This document shows, one piece after another, positions 1 through 8,144 of a stretch of DNA of 64,000 nucleotides. The DNA comes from Aquibaculum sediminis (GTDB lineage: Bacteria > Pseudomonadota > Alphaproteobacteria > Kiloniellales > DSM-21159), in the NCBI RefSeq assembly GCF_040712085.1, contig NZ_JBFCVK010000006.1, positions 186,001-250,000 on the forward strand, in the 5' to 3' direction. The first letter of the stretch is position 1. Each line of letters opens with the position of its first letter. The notes beneath the pieces were generated by a model. The model ran no database searches. It was not told where the DNA came from and saw only the letters and a program-made list of their open reading frames with translations. A program made the translations under genes and the position numbers.

Positions 1-1
1 C

Positions 2-385
2 CGTGACCGTCCGGTGGTGGCCTTTGCCGGCGACGGCTGCTTCATGATGAACGGGCAGGAACTGGCGACTGCCGTGCAGTACGACCTGCCGATCATCATC
101 ATCCTGGTGAACAACGGCATGTACGGCACGATCCGCATGCACCAGGAGCGGGAGTATCCGCGACGGGTCAGCGCCACCGACCTCAAGAATCCCGACTTCG
201 CGGCGCTTGCCCGCGCCTATGGCGCCTACGGCGAGACGGTCACCCATACCGAACAGTTCGAGGCGGCCTTTGAACGGGCCTGGGAGTCCGGCAAGCCGGC
301 GCTGCTCGAATTGCAGATCGATCCCGACGCGATCACCCCGGCCAAGACGCTGACCGCCATCAGGACGGAGGCGGAAGCCCGCTGA
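2..385 (+). CDS. Thiamine-diphosphate-dependent enzyme, C-terminal part (partial)
   Basis: Only the last ~127 residues are in the window; the reading frame is open to the left edge. The piece is the ThDP-binding C-terminal domain of the acetolactate synthase / benzoylformate decarboxylase superfamily. It shows the cofactor motif that begins GDG (in GDGCFMMNGQEL) and ends about 26 residues later at LVNNGMYG, which holds Mg-ThDP pyrophosphate. The tail after that (ALARAYGAYGETV, then KPALLELQIDP) is the usual end of these enzymes. The reaction cannot be told from this domain; the segment after NNGMYG does not resemble the ilvB type, so a catabolic 2-keto acid decarboxylase or ligase-type member is equally possible. 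The stop is TGA at 383-385. Confidence 0.85.
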   Translation, partial: RDRPVVAFAGDGCFMMNGQELATAVQYDLPIIIILVNNGMYGTIRMHQEREYPRRVSATDLKNPDFAALARAYGAYGETVTHTEQFEAAFERAWESGKPALLELQIDPDAITPAKTLTAIRTEAEAR

Positions 386-460
386 TCCTCCACACCGCGG
401 TTCCGGACGGAACCGATCAGCCGGAACCGCGGACTCCCGCCCCGGGCAGGAAGGCGTCCC

Positions 461-844
461 ATGAAGCTGGCGCTCCCACCGCTTACCCGAACCCACTGGC
501 TGCTGTTCGCCTTGTTCCTGGCGACGGCAGCGGCCAGCGGGTTCTTTGCGGGACGCTTTGTCGAGAATGCCCGGCACTGGTCGGAGACACCCCAGGAACC
601 CATCAAGGGCTGGATGACGCTCGGCTATCTGGCGCATGCCTACGAGGTGCCGGTGGCAGACCTGCACCAAGCCCTCGACCTGCCGCCTGAACCGCCGGAC
701 CGGCGTCCCCTCGCCGAGATTGCCGAGGAACGGAAGCTGCCGCTCGACGCCCTGCGCCTGCGACTGGAGCACGCGATCGCCATGGCACGCGGCGAGGTGG
801 CCCGCCCGCCACCGCCCAACGGGCCAAGCGAGGCCGAGCCGTGA
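461..844 (+). CDS. Small membrane-anchored protein of unknown function
   Basis: This 127-residue protein is not one I recognise. Residues ~12-30 form one hydrophobic helix (WLLFALFLATAAASGFFAG). The rest is a short cytoplasmic or periplasmic part with two similar helical stretches, around AHAYEVPVADLHQALDL and EERKLPLDALRLRLEHAI, followed by a Pro-rich tail. The repeat-like 'xVPxADLxxAL / LPLDALRLRL' pattern resembles small helical domains attached to membrane Fe-S or cytochrome proteins, but no Cys is present. AGGAAGG lies 6 bases before the ATG. Its stop overlaps the GTG start of the DedA gene by four bases, so the two are probably translated together. Confidence 0.65.
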   Translation: MKLALPPLTRTHWLLFALFLATAAASGFFAGRFVENARHWSETPQEPIKGWMTLGYLAHAYEVPVADLHQALDLPPEPPDRRPLAEIAEERKLPLDALRLRLEHAIAMARGEVARPPPPNGPSEAEP

Positions 845-1488
845 GCGAGGAACTGGTCGATCTCGTCGTGGATCATGGAGCGATCGCGCTGTTCGGCATC
901 CTGATCGCAAACTGCCTGGGCATGCCCTTCCCTACTTCCCTCCTGCTGATGGCGCTCGGGTCCTTCGTGGGTCAGGGGGAGATGGAGCTCTGGCCACTTC
1001 TGTTTGCCGGCATCTCCGGAGCCTTGATCGGCGACCAGACCGGCTACTTCCTCGGACGACTGGGCGGCAACCTCGTCCTGCACCGGCTGACACGGCGGCC
1101 CCGCGCGGCCAGGACCTTCGGCAGGGCGGAGGCCCTGGTGTGGCGCTGGGGCGGGCCCGGCATCTACTTCAGCCGTTGGCTGCTCTCTCCACTTGGGCCC
1201 TGGGTCAATCTGGCCACCGGGCTCGCGCGCTATCCCTGGCCGCGCTTTGCGATCTGGGACTTCCTCGGGCTGAGCACCTGGATCGGGCTTTACTTCGGGT
1301 TGGGCCTGCTGTTCAGCCGCAGCGTCCAGAGCCTGGCCGATCTGACGGACAACCTGACCTGGATGCTGCTCTTCACCCTGCTCACCCTGCTGATCGGCTG
1401 GCTGCTGCTGCGCCGGCTGCGCAAGGAGGCCACTGCCAAGGTTGTCACACCTGCCAGCGATCCACCTCCCGACACGGAGGTGCGCTGA
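841..1488 (+). CDS. DedA family (SNARE-associated/VTT domain) membrane protein
   Basis: This 215-residue integral membrane protein has the DedA/VTT layout: an N-terminal re-entrant segment (LFGILIANCLGMPFPTSLLLMALG), a glycine-rich middle (AGISGALIGDQTGYFLGRLGG, ~60-80), the GPGIYFSRWLLSPLGPWVNLATGL segment (~103-126) typical of the family, and two C-terminal helices ending in a basic tail. DedA proteins are undecaprenyl-phosphate or phospholipid flippases or proton-coupled transporters in the inner membrane; the exact substrate cannot be read here. The start is GTG within the stop of the preceding gene (4-base overlap). Confidence 0.85.
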   Translation: MSEELVDLVVDHGAIALFGILIANCLGMPFPTSLLLMALGSFVGQGEMELWPLLFAGISGALIGDQTGYFLGRLGGNLVLHRLTRRPRAARTFGRAEALVWRWGGPGIYFSRWLLSPLGPWVNLATGLARYPWPRFAIWDFLGLSTWIGLYFGLGLLFSRSVQSLADLTDNLTWMLLFTLLTLLIGWLLLRRLRKEATAKVVTPASDPPPDTEVR

Positions 1489-1500
1489 CCGCTCCAGCGC

Positions 1501-2115
1501 TCAGGCGAGTTCCTTCAGGAGTTCCTCGGTGGTCGCCTGGCGGCAGTAGCCGCGGAAGGCGGCCAGGGCATTCTCATGCCGCTCCCGGGAATCGGTGGTG
1601 CAGGCATCGATAGGGCAGATCATCCGGAAACCCCGATCAGCCCCGTCGCGCACAGTGTGGTCGACGCACTGGTCGGTGAGGAAGCCGGTCACGATGACGC
1701 TGTCCAGGCCGATGTTGCGCAGCAGGTACTCGAAGATCGTCGAGTTGAAGAGGCTGGACGAGGTCTTGGGCAGAACCATCTCATCCCCTTGCGGCGCCAC
1801 CTCATCGCAAACTTCGGCCTCCCGACTGCCCGGCGGAAAGTTGAAGCCGGTCTGCTTGTAGTCGAGGCTGCGGTCGCGCCCGTCGGCGGTCAGGCTCTGG
1901 ATCACAGTGTGAACGACCTCCATGCCACTGCTCCGCGCGGCGGCCAGCAGGCGGACCATGTTCGGCACGGCGATCTCGCTCGCCGACTTGTGGAAGTAGG
2001 GCCGGGTCTCGGCCGCGCCGGGATGAAAAATGCCTTTCTGCACGTCGATCAGCAGCAGCGCGGTGCGGGCGGGATCGATCGGCGCGTTGCGGTCCAATGG
2101 CGCGGGACGGCTCAT
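1501..2115 (-). CDS. Isochorismatase-family cysteine hydrolase (copy 1)
   Basis: This 204-residue alpha/beta hydrolase has the full catalytic triad of the family: Asp24 (LLLIDVQKG), Lys117 (LPKTSSS) and Cys150 (TDQCVDHTVRD). The family hydrolyses amides, carbamates and ureido groups (N-carbamoylsarcosine, ureidoacrylate, nicotinamide) or isochorismate. The motif DGRDRSLD and the wide similarity to the 10077-10760 protein mark the two as paralogues placed at either end of the same ABC-transporter cluster. It is the last gene of the leftward GS-like / N-formylglutamate amidohydrolase group, starting 3 bases after the amidohydrolase stop. A C-N hydrolase step in catabolism of the imported compound is inferred. 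Confidence 0.88.
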   Translation of the reverse strand: MSRPAPLDRNAPIDPARTALLLIDVQKGIFHPGAAETRPYFHKSASEIAVPNMVRLLAAARSSGMEVVHTVIQSLTADGRDRSLDYKQTGFNFPPGSREAEVCDEVAPQGDEMVLPKTSSSLFNSTIFEYLLRNIGLDSVIVTGFLTDQCVDHTVRDGADRGFRMICPIDACTTDSRERHENALAAFRGYCRQATTEELLKELA

Positions 2116-2118
2116 GGC

Positions 2119-2922
2119 TTATCCTTTCTGCTTGAGGAAGCGTTCCGCCGCCAGACGCAGCGCCCCCTCCAACCGCTCGGCCCAGCGCTCAGGAGCGGCT
2201 GCATCCTCCAGGTGATCCTGGCGCATCTCGAACTCCACATAGGGCAGGCCGCGGGCCTCTGCGTGCACGGGAATCGAATAGTCGTTCTCCATGTCCACGC
2301 CATAGGGCTCGTTGCGGCCGAGGCGCAGGTCCGTCGTCTGTTCCTCCAGGGCCGCCAGCACGAGATCATTGAATCGCCGGTCATCACCCCAGCAGAGGCC
2401 CAGGTCCCAGGGCCGCTCCAGCGGGCGCGCGCGCAGTTCCGGCGTGAAGGAATGCACGGAGACGAACAGCGTCGGCAGACCCGCCTCAGCCCGGGCATCG
2501 AGCAACGCCCTGATCCGGTCGTGGTAGGGCTTGAGGATCGCGTCATGCCGGGCCTGCCGCGCTACGGGGTCGAGATCCTGATTGGCCGGAACCTCGGTCG
2601 CATCGGCCACGGCGGGGATCGAATCGCCGGCCTCCGGCTTGCGATTGCAGTCGATCACCAGGCGGGAATAGCGCTGATAGACCAGCGGCGCCTGCAGGCG
2701 CGCCGCCAGATTCTTCGCGACTGCCAGCGCGCCGCGATCGATGGCGATGTGACGTTCCCGCTCGGCCTGTGGCAGGCCGAGCCCCTCCAGGCTGGCCGGC
2801 ACCGCGTTGCCGGCATGGTCACAGACCAGAAAGAAGGGGCTGTCGCCGGCACCGGCAAGCTCGCCGACCGGCGGCGGATCCGAGGGACCGAGCAGGGTGG
2901 AAGGGATGGCATCGCTGCACAT
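2119..2922 (-). CDS. N-formylglutamate amidohydrolase family protein
   Basis: This 267-residue protein belongs to the N-formylglutamate amidohydrolase family (zinc hydrolases, HutG type), which remove formyl from N-formyl-L-glutamate. Family marks are FFLVCDHAGNAVP near the N terminus, YSRLVIDCNR in the middle and LFVSVHSFTPEL for metal binding. The ATG at 2922 is chosen because TTGAGGA precedes it and because a longer reading would run deep into the upstream gene; even so, the start lies only 10 bases after that gene's stop. There are no hut genes around it. The neighbours are a GS-like ligase and an isochorismatase-fold hydrolase, so the substrate may be another N-acyl amino acid. Confidence 0.88.
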   Translation of the reverse strand: MCSDAIPSTLLGPSDPPPVGELAGAGDSPFFLVCDHAGNAVPASLEGLGLPQAERERHIAIDRGALAVAKNLAARLQAPLVYQRYSRLVIDCNRKPEAGDSIPAVADATEVPANQDLDPVARQARHDAILKPYHDRIRALLDARAEAGLPTLFVSVHSFTPELRARPLERPWDLGLCWGDDRRFNDLVLAALEEQTTDLRLGRNEPYGVDMENDYSIPVHAEARGLPYVEFEMRQDHLEDAAAPERWAERLEGALRLAAERFLKQKG

Positions 2923-2932
2923 AGCGCTGTCC

Positions 2933-4252
2933 TCAATAAGCCTCGGCATAGATGCGGCAGATTTCGGCCTCATCGCGCCCGGCAAGCATGCCCATTTCAC
3001 CCCGCTTGTGCTGCAGGTAGGCATCCAGCAGAACCGGGCCCAGCCAGCCGCTCACCGTCTCGTCCTCTTCCAGCGCGGTCAGGGCCTCGTCGAGCGAACG
3101 CGGCAGGTCGTGGATCCCCATTTCCCGCCGCTTTGCCTCACCCAAGGCCTCCGGATCGCCTTCAGTAATCGGCGGCGTCGGCAGCTTCTCGCGCAACCCC
3201 TGCAGGCCCGCGCGGATCAGCACGGCCAGTTGCAAATAGGGGCTGGCAGCGGCGTCGGCGGCGCGGAACTCGAGATTGACGCGCGGTGCCGGATCAATGT
3301 CGTCAGCCTGGGGATAGGGGCAGATGCGCAGCATCGCTTCGCGGTCGCGCAAACCCAGATTGCCCCAGAAGGCCGACCAGGAATGGGGGCGCAGCCGATC
3401 GTAGGAAATTACGCTGGGAGCGGTGATGGCGCAAAGCGCACGGACATGGCGCAGGATGCCGGCGGCAAAGGAGCCAGCGGCCTGCGAGAGTTCGCCCGGC
3501 CCGTCCGGATCCCAGGTCACGGGTCGGCCCTCGCGATCCTGCAGGCTGAAGTGAATGTGTACGCCGTTGCCGGCCACGCCGCGCGTCACGACGGGCGAGA
3601 AGCTCGCGCGCATGCCGTGGCGCTGGGCCGTGGCGCGGCAGATTTCGCGCAGCTTGACGGCGCGATCCGCGGCCTCCAGCCCCATCGCCGGATCGATCGT
3701 GATCTCGTACTGCTGCGTGCCGTATTCGGGCAGGTAGGTATCGGGCTCCAACCCGTTGGCACGCAGGGCCCCGACGAATTCGGCGGAGAAGGCTTCGATA
3801 CCGCGCATGGAACTGAGCGCATAGGAATCGCCGCTGCGTTCCGCGGCACCGTCCAGGTGGAACTCATGCTCGAAACTGGCCAGCACGCGCAGGCCGGTTT
3901 CGGCCTCCAGTTCGTCCAGCGTCCGGCGCAGGAAGGAGCGCAGACAGCAGTCCCAATCGCTGCCGTCCAGATTGCGGATCTCGCCGATGAACCAGTGCTC
4001 CTCCGGCATGCCGTCGCCGAAGTCCAGGCGCACCTCGCCCTCTGCCATGGGAACGAGGAAGAGGTCGCCATGGGGGCCGAAGGGCGTCGCGGGGATACGG
4101 CCCAGGCAGTTGATCATGGTGTTGGTCGGCGTCCAGCCGACCCCGAAGCGCCGCCGGTTCTCCAGATCGCGCGCCGGGAAGCCTTTGCCCCGCACCTGCC
4201 CGGCGATGTCGGAACAGCAGATGTAGACCAGCTTCTCAGGTTCGATTGCCAC
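2933..4252 (-). CDS. Glutamine synthetase family protein (catabolic GS-like ligase)
   Basis: This 439-residue protein has the GS fold: a short beta-grasp N-terminal part, then the catalytic domain with SFEHEFHL (metal Glu128/Glu130), LPEYGTQQYEI (Glu177/183), NGVHIHFSL (~229-236) and RAADAAASPYLQLA (~331-346, glutamate/nucleotide site). It is shorter than housekeeping GlnA (~470) and lacks the adenylylation-tyrosine loop at its C terminus. Relatives include gamma-glutamylputrescine and glutamylmethylamide synthetases and other gamma-glutamyl ligases used in amine catabolism. It heads the leftward group with the amidohydrolase and hydrolase. The strong terminator-like hairpin at 4275-4315 separates it from the ABC genes, so it has its own promoter or depends on readthrough. 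Confidence 0.9.
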   Translation of the reverse strand: MAIEPEKLVYICCSDIAGQVRGKGFPARDLENRRRFGVGWTPTNTMINCLGRIPATPFGPHGDLFLVPMAEGEVRLDFGDGMPEEHWFIGEIRNLDGSDWDCCLRSFLRRTLDELEAETGLRVLASFEHEFHLDGAAERSGDSYALSSMRGIEAFSAEFVGALRANGLEPDTYLPEYGTQQYEITIDPAMGLEAADRAVKLREICRATAQRHGMRASFSPVVTRGVAGNGVHIHFSLQDREGRPVTWDPDGPGELSQAAGSFAAGILRHVRALCAITAPSVISYDRLRPHSWSAFWGNLGLRDREAMLRICPYPQADDIDPAPRVNLEFRAADAAASPYLQLAVLIRAGLQGLREKLPTPPITEGDPEALGEAKRREMGIHDLPRSLDEALTALEEDETVSGWLGPVLLDAYLQHKRGEMGMLAGRDEAEICRIYAEAY

Positions 4253-4274
4253 GGGTCATACCCCCAAAATTCAC

Positions 4275-4315
4275 GAAAAACGTAAACCCGGCCGGGGAGC
4301 GGACTCCCCGGCCGG
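4275..4315 (-). terminator. Rho-independent terminator after the ABC transporter operon
   Basis: On the minus strand a perfect 12-base-pair stem, CCGGCCGGGGAG / CTCCCCGGCCGG (4288-4315), with a 4-base loop is followed by GTTTACGTTTTTCG. It lies 12 bases after the stop of the substrate-binding protein gene and 23 bases before the start of the GS-like gene. It should end most transcripts of the upstream ABC operon or act as an intercistronic attenuator. Confidence 0.85.
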
Positions 4316-4326
4316 AAGGCGTCGGC

Positions 4327-5481
4327 TTATTCCGGACGCCAGATGTCCTCGACCGAAAACTCGGCCGACTGCACGGAGATGATGGAGACCGGCTTCGGCG
4401 GCACCATGTTCTCACGGGTGTAGGAGACCGTGCCGGTCACGGCCGGATAATCGCGCGTGGCCGTCAGGGCCTCCCGGATCGCGGCCGGATCGTCACTGCC
4501 CGCCGTCTCGATCGCGTTGACGATCAGACCGATGGCGTCATAGCCCAGCGGCGCGAAGGAGTTCTCCGGCGGGTGGCCGAACTTGACCTCATAGGCGTCG
4601 ATGAACTCCTGCACTTCCGGGCGGTCGTCAGCCAGGTAGGTGTGCGTCGAGAACCAGACGTCGTTGGCCAGTTCCGGCCCCGGCACGGTGGCCACCAGCT
4701 GGCTATCGAAGCCGTCACCGGAGATGATGGGGATGTCCAGGCCCGCTTCCCGGATCTGACGGATGGTCAGGCCGGCTTCGCTGGGAATGGCCGAAATAAA
4801 CACGGCGTCCGGGGTCGGCTCCACCGCTTCCAGACGCGCGATCTGCGCCGAGAAGTCGGTATCGCCCATCATGAAGAAGTCTTCATCGATGATCTCGCCG
4901 CCACGCTCCTCGAAACGCTCCTTGAAGAAGGCGGTCAGCGCCCGAGTGAAGTCCATGGAGTTGTCGGTCCAGACGTAGACCCGACGGTGCTCCAGGGTGT
5001 CGTAGGAATAGTCGGCGATGGCGTAGGACTGATCGTCGTCGCCAAAAGCCGCCATGAACATGTTCTCGCCCACCCAGGTCGGCAGCATGGGGTGAGTCGC
5101 GCCGGAGGTGACGAAGGGAATGCCGGCGTCCTGGAAGGTCGGCGCCGCCGCCATCACGAAGGTGGTGTCCGACTGACCGAAGCCGGCGACCACATCGCTG
5201 GAAACGGCCTCCTGCGCCGCCGTTGCCGTCACCTGCTGGTCGGTCCGGGTGTCAAAGACCACAAGCTCCAGCGGACGGCCAAGAACCCCGCCCTCCTCGT
5301 TGATCTGGTCGACGTGCAACTCGGCGCCCTTCAGCGACGGTCCATCCAGGGACGAAAGCCCGCCGGTCAGGGAATAGAGCGCAGCAACGCGGATCGGTTC
5401 CTGTGCCTTGCCCTGCGTTGCGAAGGCACCGCCCGCCAGCGCCACCGCGCCAGCTGCCATCAAAAGACTACGAAATCTCAT
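4327..5481 (-). CDS. LIV-type ABC transporter substrate-binding protein
   Basis: This 384-residue periplasmic binding protein of the branched-chain amino acid / amide / urea class (type I fold) begins with a signal peptide (MRFRSLLMAAGAVALAGGAFA, cleaved before ~QGKAQ) and then the characteristic RVAALYSLTGGLSSLDGPSLKGAELHV opening. GGGAGGTTTGAG sits directly upstream of the ATG at 5481; an in-frame ATG 21 bases earlier has no such site. It is the last gene of the rightmost-promoted operon with two permeases and two ATPases. Downstream enzymes suggest an amide or acylated amino acid rather than leucine, but the ligand is not readable from sequence. Confidence 0.9.
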   Translation of the reverse strand: MRFRSLLMAAGAVALAGGAFATQGKAQEPIRVAALYSLTGGLSSLDGPSLKGAELHVDQINEEGGVLGRPLELVVFDTRTDQQVTATAAQEAVSSDVVAGFGQSDTTFVMAAAPTFQDAGIPFVTSGATHPMLPTWVGENMFMAAFGDDDQSYAIADYSYDTLEHRRVYVWTDNSMDFTRALTAFFKERFEERGGEIIDEDFFMMGDTDFSAQIARLEAVEPTPDAVFISAIPSEAGLTIRQIREAGLDIPIISGDGFDSQLVATVPGPELANDVWFSTHTYLADDRPEVQEFIDAYEVKFGHPPENSFAPLGYDAIGLIVNAIETAGSDDPAAIREALTATRDYPAVTGTVSYTRENMVPPKPVSIISVQSAEFSVEDIWRPE

Positions 5482-5482
5482 C

Positions 5483-6520
5483 TCAAACCTCCCGTTCTTC
5501 ACCAGGTGAAAGGGGCCTCCCGGCCCGGGATCCTGCAGCTTTGCGCCGCAGGAAGGATGGCTCAGCGCTGCCGAAAAAGCCTTGTGGGCGCAGCAGCAGC
5601 ATCGCGATCAGCAGGACGGCTATGACGATCTGGACCAGACCATAGGCGCCCATGGCCTGCTCGAGGGGGCGCAGGGCTTCGCTGAGAAAGGTCAGGGCGA
5701 TCGCCGCCAGGGCCGCGCCAACCAGGCTGCCGCTGCCACCGATCACCACCATGACCACCAGCATGAAAGCCAGCGCAATTCCGAAGGAGCCCGGCGTCAG
5801 ATTGGTCAGGAGATGCGCCCAGAGCACGCCGCCGACGCCGGCGAAAAAGGCCCCCAGCGAAAAGGCGGCCAGCTTGGCACGCGCCCGCGGCACTCCCATG
5901 CAGGCGGCGGCCATCTCATTCTCCCGGATCGCCAGCAGGCTGCGCCCGATCGAGGAATGCTTGAGCCGCCAGCAAACCAGCAGGGCCACTGCCAGCCAGC
6001 CGAAAATCCACCAGAGATCGGTGTGGCGCGGGATACCATTGAGACCGAGGGCGCCGCGGGTGGCGCCGTCGGCGTTGTTGATCACGACGCGCAGGATGAT
6101 GATGAGCCCCAGCGTCGCCACCGCCAGATAGTGCCCGCGCAGGCGCAGCACCGGAAAGCCCGCGATCGCCGCGACCAGCGCGGCGGCAATCCCGCCGGCC
6201 AGGGTCGCCGGGAAGAGGGACCACTCGACGGTCGCCAGCCACTCCGGCAGCGCCGGCAGCATGAAGCCCTTGCGATTGGCCGGAAAGGTGAGAATGGCCC
6301 CGACATAGGCCCCCACCATCATGAAGGCGGGGTGACCCAGGGAAAAGAGCCCGGTCAGGCCGTTGGAGAAGCTGAGGCTGATCGCCAGCATGGCGTAGAT
6401 GCCGGCAAATCCGAGCACCGTACGCTCATAACCGCTGAGCGAGCCCTCGGCATAGGCCACCAAGGCGATGACGACCGCCGCCAGCAGCCCCCAGGCGAGA
6501 TGGTGACGGCCCAGGCTCAT
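5483..6520 (-). CDS. LIV-type ABC transporter permease (LivM-like)
   Basis: This 345-residue inner-membrane permease has about ten hydrophobic segments. It carries the LivM family run LSFSNGLTGLFSLGHPAFMMVGAYVGA (~48-74) and the cytoplasmic loop ENEMAAACMGVPRARAKLAAFSLGAFFAGVGG (~196-227, the ATPase-contact 'EAA' region). It ends with an unusual Arg/Glu-rich tail (SFLRRKAAGSRAGRPLSPGEE). Its stop is one base before the start of the substrate-binding protein gene and it overlaps the upstream LivH-like gene by four bases, so it is tightly coupled within the operon. Confidence 0.92.
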   Translation of the reverse strand: MSLGRHHLAWGLLAAVVIALVAYAEGSLSGYERTVLGFAGIYAMLAISLSFSNGLTGLFSLGHPAFMMVGAYVGAILTFPANRKGFMLPALPEWLATVEWSLFPATLAGGIAAALVAAIAGFPVLRLRGHYLAVATLGLIIILRVVINNADGATRGALGLNGIPRHTDLWWIFGWLAVALLVCWRLKHSSIGRSLLAIRENEMAAACMGVPRARAKLAAFSLGAFFAGVGGVLWAHLLTNLTPGSFGIALAFMLVVMVVIGGSGSLVGAALAAIALTFLSEALRPLEQAMGAYGLVQIVIAVLLIAMLLLRPQGFFGSAEPSFLRRKAAGSRAGRPLSPGEEREV

Positions 6521-7413
6521 GCCCGCTCCTCCATCGAGCGGCCCATGAGCCCATTGGGCAGCACCAGCAGGATCAGGATCAGCAGACCGAAGACGAAGGC
6601 GTCACGATAGGAGCCGAAAGACGGCGGCAGCAGGCCGACAAACAATACCTCGGCAAAACCCAGCAGGTAGCCGCCGAGCACCGCGCCGACGAGGCTGCCC
6701 ACCCCGCCAATGACCGCGGCGACAAAGGCCTTGAGGCCGGGCACGAAGCCCATAAGCGGGTCGATCTGCCCGGCGCGTCCGGCCCACAGCAGGCCGGCAA
6801 GCCCGGCCAGCGCCCCGCCGAGGGCGAAAGCCGTTGCGATGGCCTTGTTCACCCGGATGCCCATGAGACGCGCGGCCAGCGGGTTCTCCGCCGTCGCCCG
6901 CATGGCAATGCCCATGCGGGTGCCGCGGACAAAATAGGTGAGGCCCAACAACACCAGCAGGGTCACGGCCACCGTGACGATTTCCAGCACGGTCATGCGG
7001 GCGCCGAAGACGTCCAGGTTGGTGCGCATCCAGCCCGGCAGGTTGAAGGGCCGTGGCTGCCCGGAAAGCAGCAGAACGCCCAGGTTCTGCATCAGGATCG
7101 AAACACCGAGCGAGGTGATGAATCCATTGACCTGGGGCGCGGATCTCTGGGGCCGGAAGGCAATGAAGTCGATCAGCATCGCCAGGATGGCGCCGATGGT
7201 CAGCACGGCCAGGACAGCGGCCCAGAGCGGTAAGCCGAAAACCAGCAGGATGGCAAAGGCGGAGAAGGCGCCGACCATCAGCACGTCGCCGTGGGCGAAG
7301 TTGATCAGCCGCACGATGCCGTAGATCATCGAAAAGCCGACCGCCACTAGGGCATAGACCGACCCCAGCACCAGTCCGTTGATCATCTGTTGCAGCAGAT
7401 AGCCGCCGGTCAT
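6517..7413 (-). CDS. LIV-type ABC transporter permease (LivH-like)
   Basis: This 298-residue permease carries the LivH signature at its N terminus (QMINGLVLGSVYALVAVG, then IVRLINFAHGDVLMVGAF) and the ATPase-contact loop RATAENPLAARLMGIRVNKAIATAFALGGALAG (~170-202). About eight transmembrane helices can be traced. It partners the LivM-like permease to form the membrane channel. Start and stop codons overlap by 4 bases with both neighbouring genes. Confidence 0.92.
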   Translation of the reverse strand: MTGGYLLQQMINGLVLGSVYALVAVGFSMIYGIVRLINFAHGDVLMVGAFSAFAILLVFGLPLWAAVLAVLTIGAILAMLIDFIAFRPQRSAPQVNGFITSLGVSILMQNLGVLLLSGQPRPFNLPGWMRTNLDVFGARMTVLEIVTVAVTLLVLLGLTYFVRGTRMGIAMRATAENPLAARLMGIRVNKAIATAFALGGALAGLAGLLWAGRAGQIDPLMGFVPGLKAFVAAVIGGVGSLVGAVLGGYLLGFAEVLFVGLLPPSFGSYRDAFVFGLLILILLVLPNGLMGRSMEERA

Positions 7414-8144
7414 GCTCCCTCCCCCGCCGGTGCCAGGCCCAGATAGGCTTCCTGCAAACGCGCATCCTCCGCCAGCTCCGCCGCCGGACCCGACAGCGTG
7501 ATGCGGCCGTTCTCCAGGACATAGGCCCGGTCGGCGATCTCCAGCGCCATGCCGGCATTCTGCTCCACCAGCAGCACCGTGGTGCCGCGTTCGCGGATCG
7601 TCTCGATCACGTCGAAGATTCTGTCCACCATCTGCGGCGCCAGTCCCAGGGAAGGCTCGTCGAGCAGCAGCAGGCGCGGGCGCGACATCAGCGCCCGGGC
7701 AATCGCCAGCATCATCTGCTCGCCGCCGGAAAGCTGCCCGGCCAGACCGCCGGCGCGCTCGCGCAGGATCGGGAAGAGGTCGCCCATCGCCACAAGATCG
7801 CTCGACACCTCGCCATCGCGGCGCAGGAAGGCGCCCATGCGCAAGTTCTCGGCCACGCTGAGTCCGGCAAAGACCTGCCGCCCCTCCGGGCAGTGGGCAA
7901 CGCCGGCAGCGACGATACGATCAGGCGCCAGGCGAAGCAGGTCATTCTCGCGGCCGTCCATGCTGAGGACCGCGCGCCCGCCTCGGGGCCGCAGCAGCCC
8001 GGAAATGGTCAGCAGCGTCGAGGTCTTGCCGGCACCATTGGCGCCCAGCAGCGCCACGATCTCCCCCGTCTTCACCTCCAAGTCGAGGTTGTGCAGCACC
8101 TGCGAGGGGCCGCGCCAGACATCGAGGCCATCAAGTGTGAGCAT
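7410..8144 (-). CDS. LIV-type ABC transporter ATPase (LivF-like)
   Basis: This 244-residue ATPase shows Walker A GANGAGKTST (~33-42), the signature LSGGEQMMLAIARAL (~138-152), Walker B LLLLDEPSLGLAP and the H-loop substitute LVEQN typical of LivF proteins. It energises uptake together with the LivG-like subunit, whose gene it overlaps by 14 bases (7410-8144 versus 8131-8955). Residue spacing matches the family length of ~235-245. Confidence 0.92.
   Translation of the reverse strand: MLTLDGLDVWRGPSQVLHNLDLEVKTGEIVALLGANGAGKTSTLLTISGLLRPRGGRAVLSMDGRENDLLRLAPDRIVAAGVAHCPEGRQVFAGLSVAENLRMGAFLRRDGEVSSDLVAMGDLFPILRERAGGLAGQLSGGEQMMLAIARALMSRPRLLLLDEPSLGLAPQMVDRIFDVIETIRERGTTVLLVEQNAGMALEIADRAYVLENGRITLSGPAAELAEDARLQEAYLGLAPAGEGA

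Noticed and set aside
2807..4285. Long plus-strand open frame (about 490 codons) opposite the GS-like gene
   Set aside because: It is antisense to clear GS motifs and arises from GC-rich codon structure; its translation is low-complexity with no family signature.
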